A stretch of DNA of 64,000 bases from Colimorpha_A sp045540115 (GCA_045540115.1 JAZQGR010000041.1:54526-118525), one strand, 5' to 3'. Numbered from the stretch's first letter, positions 35,238-44,766 are shown. Notes: generated by a model from the letters alone, not told the origin. A program made the numbers and translations.

Positions 35238-35396
35238 TTATTCCACGACAACAATGTCTGCTCCGGTAAGGTTTTGATAGTACTTTTTAGCTCTTGCATA
35301 TTCTTTCTGTGTTATTATGCCATCTGCAAGTAAGCTCCGCAGTACAGATACGATTCGAAGGAAATTGGCGGATTTAGTTTGTTTTTCTGCTATCAT
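35238..35396 (-). CDS. Small SHOCT-like protein, 52 aa
   Basis: This short gene starts after AAAGGAGG with MIAEKQTKSANFLRIVSVL and contains LLADGIITQKEYARAKKYY, the SHOCT-like pattern (short helix plus glycine turn). It lies between the helicase and recombinase genes on the same strand, as in related Clostridia elements. The role is unknown, perhaps a subunit or regulator of the recombinases. Confidence 0.7.
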   Translation of the reverse strand: MIAEKQTKSANFLRIVSVLRSLLADGIITQKEYARAKKYYQNLTGADIVVVE

Positions 35397-35443
35397 AGTT
35401 CCTCCTTTGGCGGGACTCTCTTACGAGAGCCCCGCACTCGTTT

Positions 35444-37684
35444 TTATTCAAAATAACTCTTGTCTTTAATTGCCTTGACGAATCTCTCCACTTCGTCAAT
35501 GCTTTCGATCACGGGATATTTGCGAAGTGTGTGCTTTACATTACCTGCATAGCTGCCATAGGTTGCTCTGCAATCCAAAATTGCAAGAATGCCTGTGTCC
35601 GTTTCACAACGCACCAAACGTCCGACGCCTTGGCGAAGCTTTATCAGCATCTCGGGAACTGCATATTTATGGATGAATTCTTCCACGCTTGCACTATTTG
35701 CTTTTTTCTCGTTCATCGTTGCTGTGCGTAAGGGAAAAGGCAAACGAACAATAATCACGGAAGATAGGCAGTCGCCAACACAATCTACGCCCTCCCACAT
35801 ACTTCCTGATGCGAACAGAACTCCGTTCTTGCTCTTCTTGAACTCTGAAATAGCTGTTCTATCACTTTTTGTCATACGGATCACGTTGTATTTGCTAAGA
35901 CGCTTTCTGGTCAGTTCATAAACCTTAGAGAGGAGCTTATATGAAGTAAAAAGGATTGCGGTGTGTCCGTTTGTAGCATTCACAAGGTCGACAATTCTGT
36001 CTGCTACAGCCTTGACATAGAAATCGTTATCATTGTCAGGAGCCGGAAGATCGCCGGGAAGATATAACCTCGTGTGATTTTTATAGTCAAAAGGGGATGG
36101 ATTGGAGTATTCAATCATTTCATCATTGGCAATGCGATCCAATCCGTTTTCTTGCTTAAAAAAATCGAAGTTCACTCCATCGCTCATCGTTCCTGATGTG
36201 AATACGTGGCTGCGCTTCAGGCGCCATACATTCTTTCTCAAGGAATTACCGATATTTTTTGAGCAACAGCACAATGTAATCTCTCCGTTGTCTTCAGTTT
36301 CAAGCCATACGTTCAGATCGCTGTCCTCAATAAAACAGCGTAGGCAGTTGCGGATTCTGTTTCCGTTAACTTCGCTCATTCCTTTGATGTCCTTCTTGAT
36401 CTCTTCAAGATCTGTAATGGCATCAAGTAACGCATCAATGAAGCTCTTGCACTCAATATCAAGGGTAATGATGTTATTCTCACCTGAGTCATCCTCGACG
36501 GGAATCATCGAGCGGAGTCTGAAAAACAGTTCTTTATTCAGTCTTTTTATTTCCGTTCTTATCTGACGGTACAACGGCAGCATTTCCGTGCTGATACAGT
36601 GCGTGCTTGTCCAGTTGAGATATTTTTTAATTGTTCCTTCGCTGAATCTTTCTCCGAACACCGACTGAGCAGCTTCCTTCAGTTTGTGGGCTTCATCGAC
36701 AATGACAAAGGAGCTTTCGCGAAGTAACCCGCCTTGTCTTGCGGATGTTAAATAGAGGTTGTGGTTAGTAACCTGAAAATCAAGGGGGACGGATGCAGAC
36801 ATCGCATTTCTTGTAAATAACTTATACCTGCAGTTTGCTGAATGATTACATTCAGTGCAATGACCTTTGACACAGATCTTACTTTTGATGCGCCCCTGAA
36901 TTGCGATCTTATCGAGATCAAAGGCACGGTCTTCGAAGTGCGATTCATCAAAATAATAGAGGAGTTCGCCGTGTTTTTGAGGATTCGCTCTGAGTTTATT
37001 CACATAGTCATCAAATCGAAAAGGACAAAAGTAATGTTCTTTACCTTTTCGAAGCACCGCCGTTATCGGTCTTTTCGCAATATGGCTCTCCAGGAGTATT
37101 CGGGAAAGACGAGGAATCTCTTTATCAATTAATGCATTTTGCAACTCAATGCTTGATGTTGAGACAGTTACAGGCTCATTAGAACCTGTTTGCATTTTTG
37201 CGCAAAAACCGGCAACGAGATAAGCCAGACTTTTTCCGGTTCCAACCTCTGCTTCGCAGATAGCTGCTTTCTTATGAAGAAGTCCGTTATACATTTTCTT
37301 GCAGAGTTGAATCTGCTCTTCTCTTACGGCAAAACCATGTTGGGGAAGCACTTCGCGGAATATCTTTTCAATAAGATCAACGGGCGGCTTTTGATATCCG
37401 TAAACAAAACGCTTATCGCCGTTGTACTTGATTGAATACAGAATCTGAGGAATCATTTCTTCGTATTCATAGGATGGAATTTCACCGTGTTTTGTAGAAC
37501 AAATTTCAGAAGATAATCCGGTTTTAATGTCCAATGCTATGTAAACGATTTCATTTCTCATCGGTGCATGATAAATAAGGTATCTGTTCTCAAAAGTAAA
37601 ATCGTAAACGGCATTGGGGTATGCCATTCGTTCGCTCATATAATAGTCTAGAGCGTCTTCGTTGTTTCTTGTAATTTCGTACAT
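35444..37684 (-). CDS. DinG/XPD-type ATP-dependent helicase of conjugative element
   Basis: This 746-residue superfamily 2 helicase shows Walker A EVGTGKSLAYLV near residue 140, the DEAH box FVIVDEAHKL and late motifs GSMWEGVDCVG and RQGVGRLVRC. Four Cys in CVKGHCTECNHSANC, between Walker A and DEAH, fit the Fe-S cluster of XPD/DinG proteins. The N-terminal 100 residues are specific to this group. I chose the ATG at 37684 with AAAGGAAA upstream. It probably unwinds DNA during element transfer or repair. Confidence 0.88.
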   Translation of the reverse strand: MYEITRNNEDALDYYMSERMAYPNAVYDFTFENRYLIYHAPMRNEIVYIALDIKTGLSSEICSTKHGEIPSYEYEEMIPQILYSIKYNGDKRFVYGYQKPPVDLIEKIFREVLPQHGFAVREEQIQLCKKMYNGLLHKKAAICEAEVGTGKSLAYLVAGFCAKMQTGSNEPVTVSTSSIELQNALIDKEIPRLSRILLESHIAKRPITAVLRKGKEHYFCPFRFDDYVNKLRANPQKHGELLYYFDESHFEDRAFDLDKIAIQGRIKSKICVKGHCTECNHSANCRYKLFTRNAMSASVPLDFQVTNHNLYLTSARQGGLLRESSFVIVDEAHKLKEAAQSVFGERFSEGTIKKYLNWTSTHCISTEMLPLYRQIRTEIKRLNKELFFRLRSMIPVEDDSGENNIITLDIECKSFIDALLDAITDLEEIKKDIKGMSEVNGNRIRNCLRCFIEDSDLNVWLETEDNGEITLCCCSKNIGNSLRKNVWRLKRSHVFTSGTMSDGVNFDFFKQENGLDRIANDEMIEYSNPSPFDYKNHTRLYLPGDLPAPDNDNDFYVKAVADRIVDLVNATNGHTAILFTSYKLLSKVYELTRKRLSKYNVIRMTKSDRTAISEFKKSKNGVLFASGSMWEGVDCVGDCLSSVIIVRLPFPLRTATMNEKKANSASVEEFIHKYAVPEMLIKLRQGVGRLVRCETDTGILAILDCRATYGSYAGNVKHTLRKYPVIESIDEVERFVKAIKDKSYFE

Positions 37685-37769
37685 TTTGGTTTCCTTTCCG
37701 TTTGGCAGAAGAATGGTATGCAGAAGAAGCAGTAACTTCTTCTGCACAGTAGTTCCGCTGCCAAACATA

Positions 37770-38230
37770 AAAAATCATGTTCAGAATTGGAGGATCATCG
37801 TATTTATTACAGCCCCCGACGATCCGCAAGGTGCTAAGAGGCTGTCAATTTTTCCTCTGCACAATTTGTAGGGGAGGTTCGGAGTACCTTGCAGCATGCA
37901 TGTCATGACTTCTTTCATGACAACAAGGATCATATATGGCGTAGAGGCATTTTCAGCACGAGACGACCATATCACGCCCACCGGCGAGCCGCTGTTAACG
38001 GAAGTCTCATTATTCACCACTCGGGGTTATGGCCTACGAAGCAATGCTGTTTACTGCTCCGCCCTCCCAAAGTTTATCGCTCGCTCCCGTAAGAGGTCCT
38101 GGCGCCTTTGTTTGGCGGCTTTCCTTTCGGCCCGAATGGGTTCTTCCTCGGAATCCCATCTATTCAATTGTCAAACGAGGCCACAATTTCTTTTTTGCCC
38201 CTCACTCTGTATTCCACAATTATTTTCGAT
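37770..38230. ncRNA. Candidate structured non-coding segment
   Basis: This 460-base interval between the helicase and sigma genes is GC-richer than its surroundings and has frames on both strands, none with a ribosome binding site or protein-like composition. Local complementarities include TGTCATGA...TCATGACA at about 37908-37923 and GGCGCC-containing stems near 38100. It may be a large ornate RNA of the kind found in mobile elements, or a transfer or replication origin. Strand is not decided. Confidence 0.4.
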
Positions 38231-38245
38231 TTAACAACCAAAAGA

Positions 38246-38800
38246 TCAAAAAAATTTTTTAAGCTCATTCAGAATAGTACGTTTGCGTTTGTGTACCGCC
38301 TGTTGTGTTATCTTTAGCTGTGCTGCGTATTCGCTCTCCGTTAAAGGCTTGTCCTGCAAAAACAAAGCGCATATTAATGCGTATTCGTCCTCCGTAAGTG
38401 AGTTAAGTGCTCTGCGGAGTATTTCCAAATCAATCTGATGGAACACCTCTTCTTCAACATTAACATCCTCATCCGCAAGTGATTCTCCGGGGTATTCTTC
38501 ATCTTCGCATTCCGCGCTACTCATAGATATTACGGCGTACGGATTTGCTTTGCTATTATCTGCTATGTACTGTTCACGGCGTTCATAGGTGCGAAACGCT
38601 TTCATATTATCGGTATGAACTTCTATGTTGATTTCATCCTCTTCGCCTTCGGCGTTAACAAGCTTCATGAAGCGGCGATCCCTACCTTGAGGCGACATCA
38701 AAAATTTGTATGCTGCTCTGCCTTCTAACTTTGCATATCTGCGGGATCCGTCCGCAGATGTATGTTTTCCGTTTTTATCTTCAATGTAATAAGTTTTCAT
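38246..38800 (-). CDS. Sigma-70-like factor of conjugative element
   Basis: This 184-residue protein has an N-terminal element-specific region (MKTYYIEDKNGKHTSADGSR) and a C-terminal sigma region 4-like HTH: LRRALNSLTEDEYALICALF then LKITQQAVHKRKRTILNEL. Such proteins occur in Clostridia conjugative transposons near the helicase and recombinase genes and are thought to control element genes. GAAAGGAGATC precedes the ATG. Confidence 0.8.
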   Translation of the reverse strand: MKTYYIEDKNGKHTSADGSRRYAKLEGRAAYKFLMSPQGRDRRFMKLVNAEGEEDEINIEVHTDNMKAFRTYERREQYIADNSKANPYAVISMSSAECEDEEYPGESLADEDVNVEEEVFHQIDLEILRRALNSLTEDEYALICALFLQDKPLTESEYAAQLKITQQAVHKRKRTILNELKKFF

Positions 38801-38905
38801 TATTGTGATCTCCTTTCGATTTTTTGAATATGATTGGTTCTAATTCAAAAATCGGAGATCACGGATACTTAGCTACGTAGCAAAGCCAACTCATAAACAT
38901 AAAAA

Positions 38906-38982
38906 ATCCTTTCTGCTTTTTAGACAGAAAGGATATAGCAAAAAAGGCATGACAACACAGCTTAAAAGCTGTTTGTCATGCC
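38906..38982. promoter_or_regulatory. Two tandem strong hairpins upstream of sigma gene
   Basis: Hairpin one has 10-base arms, ATCCTTTCTG at 38906 and its complement at 38925. Hairpin two pairs GGCATGACA...AGCTT with AAGCTGT...TGTCATGCC (38946-38982). Neither ends a visible gene on this side, although the acyl carrier gene ends on the minus strand at 39182. They may terminate cassette C or mark a cargo boundary. The rest of 38801-39181 shows nothing coding. Confidence 0.55.
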
Positions 38983-39181
38983 CTGCCGAACCAGAAACCA
39001 TTCTCGACTTACACTGCGGTTCAAAGCTACCATCTAGTGGACAGATAATATGTGCGAATACGAGTAATAATATATAAAAGTTACTCGATTGTAGCTACTT
39101 ATGCTTCGAAAAAATAAAATATTTTATAATATTATTCTAGATTTACAATATTCTCCACAAACTCAACAGTAATATTATTAA

Positions 39182-39478
39182 TTATTGTTGCCAAATAATT
39201 GGCTCCTTATTTTTCCCATTCATTGTTTGTGTAGTTGCTTCGATATCTTTCAAAACTTGTAAAATTTTGTTTGTCGTATTCATTTCACCAATCAACAGCT
39301 TAGAGTCTGGAATTTCACATTCGAATTCATCCTCGACACCAACAATGATTTTAATGAAGGTAATAGAATCCATGCCAAGTTCAGATAGATCATCATCAAG
39401 CTTATCCTCGGTTACTTCTGCATTCTCGATGTTTGCGTTTAATATTTCTATGACTTTTCCAACAGTTATTTCTTTCAT
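39182..39478 (-). CDS. Acyl carrier protein, last gene of RiPP cassette C
   Basis: This 98-residue acidic helical protein has the phosphopantetheine site LGMDSITFIKI with Ser38, in the usual carrier-protein context. Its ATG overlaps the nucleotidyltransferase stop as ATGA, so it is translationally coupled to the peptide cassette. It is very close to the carrier protein at 59238 (about 22 differences in the first 83 positions by eye) but has an extra polar tail of about 15 residues. It would carry an acyl or glyceryl thioester. A carrier protein in an rSAM peptide operon is unusual. Confidence 0.85.
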   Translation of the reverse strand: MKEITVGKVIEILNANIENAEVTEDKLDDDLSELGMDSITFIKIIVGVEDEFECEIPDSKLLIGEMNTTNKILQVLKDIEATTQTMNGKNKEPIIWQQ

Positions 39479-40371
39479 TCAGATACTCCCATAAAAATAC
39501 GCTTATTGATTGCAATTTTCTCATGATCTTTTTCGGTTAAATCGTCTTTTATCAAATCATAAAGATTACTTACTTCCAAGCGAGTATTGAAATCACATTT
39601 CCATTCTTTTCGTTCTTTAGCGCACAAACCGTAACAATTAAGTAAAGCTTCACCCTCTGGAGTTCTGAAAGCTTCTATGTATTGCTTAAGAATCTCATCA
39701 TCAAACACCTGACCGGTGTAATATAGAATATAGAACATGTAAGGAATGATCTCATATTCAGCACTCATTGCGTAAAGCTTGTCTAATGGAATTGTATCAA
39801 GATTGTTCTTTAGCAAATAATATACATCTTTGAACATATCATATTTGATACTCTTTCGAGTGGCAAGAAGGAAAATAGAGTTCATATCTTTGTAGTGGTG
39901 TAAAATGAGCTGAACCATTGCTTTTATCGGTGGCAATGTTTTAACCTTTACGCCGTAGATCGCCATTTCTATTGTGTCAGAAAGAAATTCTTCTATGTCA
40001 ATTCGCTTGCCTTCGTATTCGCCCCAGAACAAGTCGAAATTTATATCGATAGTGATTTTTCCAAAATGTTCCGTTAATTTGCTCCAAGCAGAAGATTGAT
40101 GTGACAGAATTAGTGTTAAGATTTGATTATACCGCCCCGTGGTTTCTTTGGCAAACCCGGAATGAATTAAATCGTTCTCGATATCTCTCATTTTTTTGCG
40201 AGCGATTAAAAAATCTATATCAGAAGAACGACGTAGTCCTTCTTTACCATATATTAATTTAGTGAGCGGTTCACCCTTAATAATAGTATAACAAAGTAGA
40301 TTCGTATTCAATGTTTGATAAAAATACCTTGAAGCTATTTTGTATAATATAGAGTCTATTCCTGTACTCAT
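39475..40371 (-). CDS. Nucleotidyltransferase-family protein (PF14907-like), cassette C
   Basis: This 298-residue protein fits the uncharacterised nucleotidyltransferase family that accompanies RiPP kinases. The motif GLRRSSDIDFLI near residue 45 gives the DxD metal pair, and ITIDINFDLFWGEYE follows, then LILHHYKDMNSIFLL. In paeninodin-like clusters a homologue modifies the phosphorylated peptide, so it could add a nucleotide or sugar here. It lies 13 bases after the ABC gene and overlaps the carrier protein gene. A second copy is at 50862. Confidence 0.78.
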   Translation of the reverse strand: MSTGIDSILYKIASRYFYQTLNTNLLCYTIIKGEPLTKLIYGKEGLRRSSDIDFLIARKKMRDIENDLIHSGFAKETTGRYNQILTLILSHQSSAWSKLTEHFGKITIDINFDLFWGEYEGKRIDIEEFLSDTIEMAIYGVKVKTLPPIKAMVQLILHHYKDMNSIFLLATRKSIKYDMFKDVYYLLKNNLDTIPLDKLYAMSAEYEIIPYMFYILYYTGQVFDDEILKQYIEAFRTPEGEALLNCYGLCAKERKEWKCDFNTRLEVSNLYDLIKDDLTEKDHEKIAINKRIFMGVSE

Positions 40372-40384
40372 TTCAACCTACTTT

Positions 40385-42130
40385 TCACAAATCAACTTCC
40401 AACTGTTCAATTTGTGTATTATAAAGTTTCGCATATGCACCATTCATATGCATTAATTCCTTATGGGTTCCTTCCTCCACTATTTTTCCATTTTCCATAT
40501 ACAGAATCCTATCAGCTTTGATGGCAGTAGAAAGTCTATGTGTAATAAAAATAGTAGTTTTGTTTCCAGAAACTTCGCATATTAGATCGTTTAACTCTTT
40601 TTCCGCTATAGGATCAAGAGATGCATTGGCTTCATCAAAAATTAAAATATCACCTGTTTGGTAAAGCAGTCTTGCTATTCCTATCCGCTGCGTTTCGCCA
40701 CCCGAAAAAACAAGACCTTCGTCATCATAATCTCTGTTAACTTGAGATTTTATACTGCATGAGTACTTATCCATATTAACCATTTGTAAAACGGAATTAA
40801 TGTCTTTATCCAAATAGTTGTTGCTCATTGCAATGTTTTCGCCTAAAGGAATGGAATACAAGGATAAATTTTGAAAACAACACGCAAAACAGGCTCTTAT
40901 CGAAGATACATTCATTACTTCATAAGGTACATCATCCATTAGTATTTCACCAGCAGTTGGCTCATAAAATCTTAGAAGCAACTTGAGTAAGGTGCTTTTT
41001 CCAGCACCATTGCGCCCTACGATAGCAACCTTTTCTCCTCTCTTTAGCTTGAAATTGATTTTTTTCAAAGTAAGATCTTTGTTTTGTGGATAAGAAAAAT
41101 TTACATTTCTGAATTCACAGATGTGGTTAAAATGTGCATGAATTCCGATGTGATAATTTTCCATTAAATCATTATCTAAAAAACTATAGATTTTATCAGC
41201 ATACAATTTATGGGCTTTAAAATCTGTAATTGTTGAAACAACACTTTTTATACTATTTCTAAAGCTATTGCAAGCATTGAACATTGAAGCAAAAGATGCT
41301 ATTGTATAGTAGCCAAATATTATCCTAATTCCTAAATAAAGCCACGTAACTAAAGTAAATAAAACAACGATTATTGATTGAATATTTTCTGCAAGCATGT
41401 TTTTTGAAGAATACTTTTTTATAAGAGCAATATTTCTATCTGTACAAGTACGCAATTGGTTCTTTAAGACATCACCGATCCCACTACATTTGGCATCATA
41501 TATAAATGACTTGTCATACATAATTCTGCCGATATAACTTTCCTGACGATCCAAGGAAGCCTTCTGATTTCTATACTCATAATCATTTTTTACTTTTATT
41601 AATTGTGGAATCAAACCTATTACTGCACTAAAAACTGCAAAAACAATCAAATATGGGTCTGTGGTTACTATAAGTGCTATAACTGTTCCAATTGAAGCAA
41701 ATAGACTCATGATATTAACGCATGATTTCCAAATAGCAATACACCTAATATCAATATCTTGAGATGCTAACACAAAATGGTCGTAGAAATCAGGGTTGTC
41801 AAAGTTTCTTACTTCGGATCGTTTTACAGCCTCAATAATATCTAGTTTAAATATCATTGATATTCTTTTTTCTCGTGTAGGCATGTATATGTGCGATGCA
41901 TATCCATCCCAGATTAGATTCACCAAATTAAGGATAAACATTGCCAACAAAATAAGTAGCGCCTTAATAACACTTTTATCATCAGCGATGCTTTCCAAAA
42001 ATAATTGTAGAAAAAATATATCAATAAGTGGATTGATAATTCCAACAGGAATCGCAATTAAAGACACAAACATATACTGTTTGTCAATTTTCAATAATTG
42101 CTTGATCATCCTCAGAATAGAATTTTTCAT
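40385..42130 (-). CDS. ABC exporter, RiPP cassette C
   Basis: This 581-residue fused transporter has six predicted helices (residues about 15-310) and an ATPase with GRNGAGKSTLLKLL near residue 370, the signature FSGGETQ near 475 and Walker B ILIFDEANASLD. The signature and Walker B contexts deviate slightly from the usual LSGGQ and DEPTS forms. There is no peptidase domain; a separate S26-like protein is encoded one base upstream. It likely exports the cassette C product. Confidence 0.9.
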   Translation of the reverse strand: MKNSILRMIKQLLKIDKQYMFVSLIAIPVGIINPLIDIFFLQLFLESIADDKSVIKALLILLAMFILNLVNLIWDGYASHIYMPTREKRISMIFKLDIIEAVKRSEVRNFDNPDFYDHFVLASQDIDIRCIAIWKSCVNIMSLFASIGTVIALIVTTDPYLIVFAVFSAVIGLIPQLIKVKNDYEYRNQKASLDRQESYIGRIMYDKSFIYDAKCSGIGDVLKNQLRTCTDRNIALIKKYSSKNMLAENIQSIIVVLFTLVTWLYLGIRIIFGYYTIASFASMFNACNSFRNSIKSVVSTITDFKAHKLYADKIYSFLDNDLMENYHIGIHAHFNHICEFRNVNFSYPQNKDLTLKKINFKLKRGEKVAIVGRNGAGKSTLLKLLLRFYEPTAGEILMDDVPYEVMNVSSIRACFACCFQNLSLYSIPLGENIAMSNNYLDKDINSVLQMVNMDKYSCSIKSQVNRDYDDEGLVFSGGETQRIGIARLLYQTGDILIFDEANASLDPIAEKELNDLICEVSGNKTTIFITHRLSTAIKADRILYMENGKIVEEGTHKELMHMNGAYAKLYNTQIEQLEVDL

Positions 42131-42131
42131 G

Positions 42132-42437
42132 CTATATCAATACCTTTGCAAGTATGTTTTCCTTTAAAAAGGGCGGATCTGGTAGTACTACATTGTCACC
42201 TTTTGTTATAACCATATCAGTGTCCATTTCTATGATGCGGTGTGCAATAATCTTGTTGTCATCTTTATATAGCACAATGTCGCCCACACAATACTCATTA
42301 CTACTGAGCTTTATAGCAGACAAAATAGAGGCCTCGTTCAAAGCAGGTTGCATGCTATTACCATATAATTTAAAGGTGAATATCTTTCCGCTCGGCATCG
42401 ACTTGATTATATTATAAAACAAATCGGCTATTTTCAT
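42132..42437 (-). CDS. S26/S24-type signal-peptidase-like protein, cassette C
   Basis: This 101-residue protein has the order GNSMQPAL (catalytic Ser), VGDIVLYKD, IIAHRIIEM (His) and ITKGDNV, as in signal peptidases of the Ser-His (SipW/ER) kind. It is very short and lacks an evident membrane anchor. It could cut the leader from the modified peptide in the cytoplasm or at the exporter. It overlaps the rSAM gene as ATGA. A homologous domain is fused to PqqD in cassette D. Confidence 0.75.
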   Translation of the reverse strand: MKIADLFYNIIKSMPSGKIFTFKLYGNSMQPALNEASILSAIKLSSNEYCVGDIVLYKDDNKIIAHRIIEMDTDMVITKGDNVVLPDPPFLKENILAKVLI

Positions 42438-43480
42438 TTGTTAACAACCATATCATCAAACATTTTTTTTATTGATTTAGCTTTTAAACAACATTGTTTT
42501 TGATCATATTCCTTTCGTGCTGGACAGTATTCACACAATAATTTTAAATTACAGGAATAGCATTCGGTATTCTCGTCAATTTTCTTTGAAATTCTATCTG
42601 CTATTTTTCCACACCAATCAATAGGCAGATCTTGGACATTCATCAATGTAATATCAGAAATGCAAGTTTTAATATTTCCCATCGGATCGCACGCTATGCC
42701 AACTTTTCCGGCTCTACATTGAAACTCATTATGTTTATACAAGGAGAGATTATTGTCCTCAACGATCTTGTACAACTTTTCTATATGATTAAAAAGGCCG
42801 TTTTTCATTTTAATGAATTCAAGTAATTCATTCTCATCAAGTATTAATGAAGAATTATGCCCATTAAACTCCACATCATATCCATATCTGTAATCACAAG
42901 CCAACTCTTTTTTTACAAATTGTTCAATCATATCAATTTCCCGAAAATTGGTTTTCATTACTGGAGTTTTTAATGTGATAGGAATCCCTAACGCCTTTAA
43001 TTTAATCACATTTTCTATCAGCAAATTGAAGGATCCTTTCAATTGCGTTATATACTCATGGGATTTCGAGTGGCTTCCATATATTGATGTTTCAATGCGA
43101 TTAGGAGGGTGCTTTTTAAATTCATTCAAGTGCTTTTCGTTGAGAAGTAAGAGGTTAGAAAAGATTATGATTTTTGCTCCTTTATTCCAAAGATATGAAT
43201 AAAGTTCGAGAAAATATGGAACCACCAACGGTTCTCCTCCCGATATGACAAAAAGAAATATGCCATTGGAAATAAAAATATCACAAGCACGCTTCCACTG
43301 CTCTAGACCTAGTTCATTTTCAACACATTCTTGATTAATATAACAATGTGTACATTTCAAATTGCATTTATAGGTTAATTCCAAATGGATGCTTAACGGT
43401 CGGTGTACCATATTGAATATATCGTCATAGTTACCCCGAGCAAATTTTTCTACAACATGTATATTGTCTTCATTTCTCAT
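42434..43480 (-). CDS. Radical SAM/SPASM peptide maturase, cassette C
   Basis: This 348-residue enzyme has CNLKCTHCY with Cys39, 43 and 46, FVISGGEPLVVP for SAM binding, and a PqqE-like SPASM tail with Cys in FQCRAGKVGIACDP, KTCISDI, CYSCNLKLLCEYCPA and QCCLK. It probably crosslinks the 45-residue precursor of this cassette. It overlaps both neighbouring genes by four bases, so PqqD, rSAM and peptidase are one coupled unit. Confidence 0.92.
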   Translation of the reverse strand: MRNEDNIHVVEKFARGNYDDIFNMVHRPLSIHLELTYKCNLKCTHCYINQECVENELGLEQWKRACDIFISNGIFLFVISGGEPLVVPYFLELYSYLWNKGAKIIIFSNLLLLNEKHLNEFKKHPPNRIETSIYGSHSKSHEYITQLKGSFNLLIENVIKLKALGIPITLKTPVMKTNFREIDMIEQFVKKELACDYRYGYDVEFNGHNSSLILDENELLEFIKMKNGLFNHIEKLYKIVEDNNLSLYKHNEFQCRAGKVGIACDPMGNIKTCISDITLMNVQDLPIDWCGKIADRISKKIDENTECYSCNLKLLCEYCPARKEYDQKQCCLKAKSIKKMFDDMVVNK

Positions 43481-43767
43481 TTCTGTTTTTCGATAACCTC
43501 ATTTTCACGCAAAGATGATATTACATCATCGATATCATTTTTTATTTGCTCAAATGGAATTTGGAAATACTTTCTTTGAAATGATTCTTGAATATCCTCA
43601 ATAGTAAAGCCTTGACGAATAAGTTGATATATTTCTATAGCTGAAGTGTTTAATACCAGTACGTTATTGTCATTTCTATTATTTGAAACAAGTGCGAGGT
43701 TAGTGTCATCCCCGTATTCAATTATACCAGATTTGATTTTGTATTTTGTCTTATCATTAGCACTCAT
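43477..43767 (-). CDS. PqqD-like RiPP recognition protein, cassette C
   Basis: This 96-residue protein has the PqqD pattern: IIEYGDDTNLALVSNN strands, VLVLNTSAIEIYQLIRQGFT and a helical tail with VISSLRENEVIE. It should bind the leader of the small peptide encoded at 44767-44904. Its end overlaps the rSAM start (ATGA). It lies 15 bases after the kinase-like gene. Confidence 0.78.
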   Translation of the reverse strand: MSANDKTKYKIKSGIIEYGDDTNLALVSNNRNDNNVLVLNTSAIEIYQLIRQGFTIEDIQESFQRKYFQIPFEQIKNDIDDVISSLRENEVIEKQK

Positions 43768-43782
43768 AATGCTTCCCCCTTT

Positions 43783-44622
43783 TTAATTAACTTCTTTATT
43801 AAGGTAATCAACAATAGAACTGTCAGGTTTAAATTCTAGAATATAGCTTTGTACTTGACTAGAAAATTTTTGAGCGTTAAGTATAGTTTTTAACATTAAT
43901 TTTTTATCCCATACAGGGTAATATATTTGTTTGGATAGCAAGGAAAACATTTCTTCAGATGAAATGCGATTAATATGGTTTAATTGATCTTTGCTATGAC
44001 GCAAATAAATAACGTTTTTTGCTGTAGAGGTTAAATTATTAATTGTGTTATTACTGCTTAGCCAATATCCAGCATTAATACTAGAATTTAAAGAGACAAT
44101 TATTCTTTCATCACTTAATATTAAAAAACCATTTTTTTGTAATATTGAACTTAATGTGCTTTTACCAGCTCCGCTTTGCCCAAAATATAGAAATGTTTTA
44201 TTGAGATTAGATGCGGCACCACCGTGCAAGACCAATTTGTTTTTTCTGGATAATATATCTGTCCATAGAAAGTCTTCCAAAGGAAGTGGCAGTTCAATCG
44301 GAATATGCGTATCTTTATAATAAATTTGACATGTTTTTTTGGAAGGAATGTAATTTGCAATTATTCTGCTGTCAACTCCCAGTGTGATATAATACTCATT
44401 TTTGTGTTGATTCTTATAAACAAAAATATTATCATTAGAATACACTAAATTTGACCGTTCAACTTGTTCCCAACAAAAAAAAACATTTTCAGCGAGACTG
44501 ATTCTCAAATCTACGCATTGAGTATCGCAGGTAAATTCCTCCAGTAATGTTTCATGACCCAAAGTAATCGGATATACATATTGACATTTGACCGTTGAAA
44601 TTTTAACGATTGTTGATTTCAA
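43783..44622 (-). CDS. HPr-kinase-like protein, RiPP cassette C
   Basis: This 279-residue protein shows KLVLHGGAASNLNKTFLYFG then P-loop GQSGAGKSTLSSIL near residue 155 and ILSDERIIVSL. The start codon appears to be TTG at 44622, about eleven bases after AAAGGAA; a nearby ATG is out of frame. It is the first gene after the precursor and its downstream stem-loop. Peptide phosphorylation is inferred from the family. Confidence 0.75.
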   Translation of the reverse strand: MKSTIVKISTVKCQYVYPITLGHETLLEEFTCDTQCVDLRISLAENVFFCWEQVERSNLVYSNDNIFVYKNQHKNEYYITLGVDSRIIANYIPSKKTCQIYYKDTHIPIELPLPLEDFLWTDILSRKNKLVLHGGAASNLNKTFLYFGQSGAGKSTLSSILQKNGFLILSDERIIVSLNSSINAGYWLSSNNTINNLTSTAKNVIYLRHSKDQLNHINRISSEEMFSLLSKQIYYPVWDKKLMLKTILNAQKFSSQVQSYILEFKPDSSIVDYLNKEVN

Positions 44623-44706
44623 AAATATTTCATTCCTTTCTCAAAGTCAGTATAAAAAACGTGTGATCACTCTAACCGTAAAATAATAATCGAAAATTCA
44701 GGTTAT

Positions 44707-44759
44707 AGAGACTGTATTGTATTTATAACCATATTATTTTAAAACACAATACAGTCTCT
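44707..44759 (-). promoter_or_regulatory. Stem-loop between precursor C and downstream operon
   Basis: Perfect 14-base arms (AGAGACTGTATTGT and complement) enclose a 25-base loop just after the precursor stop. There is no strong T run. It may act as an attenuator or stabilising 3' end that keeps precursor message above enzyme message. Confidence 0.6.
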
Positions 44760-44766
44760 CCCTCAT

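Noticed and set aside
37781..38234. Overlapping frames on both strands in the helicase-sigma gap
   Set aside because: None has a ribosome binding site and both strands are open at once, which suits a structured non-coding segment better than genes.
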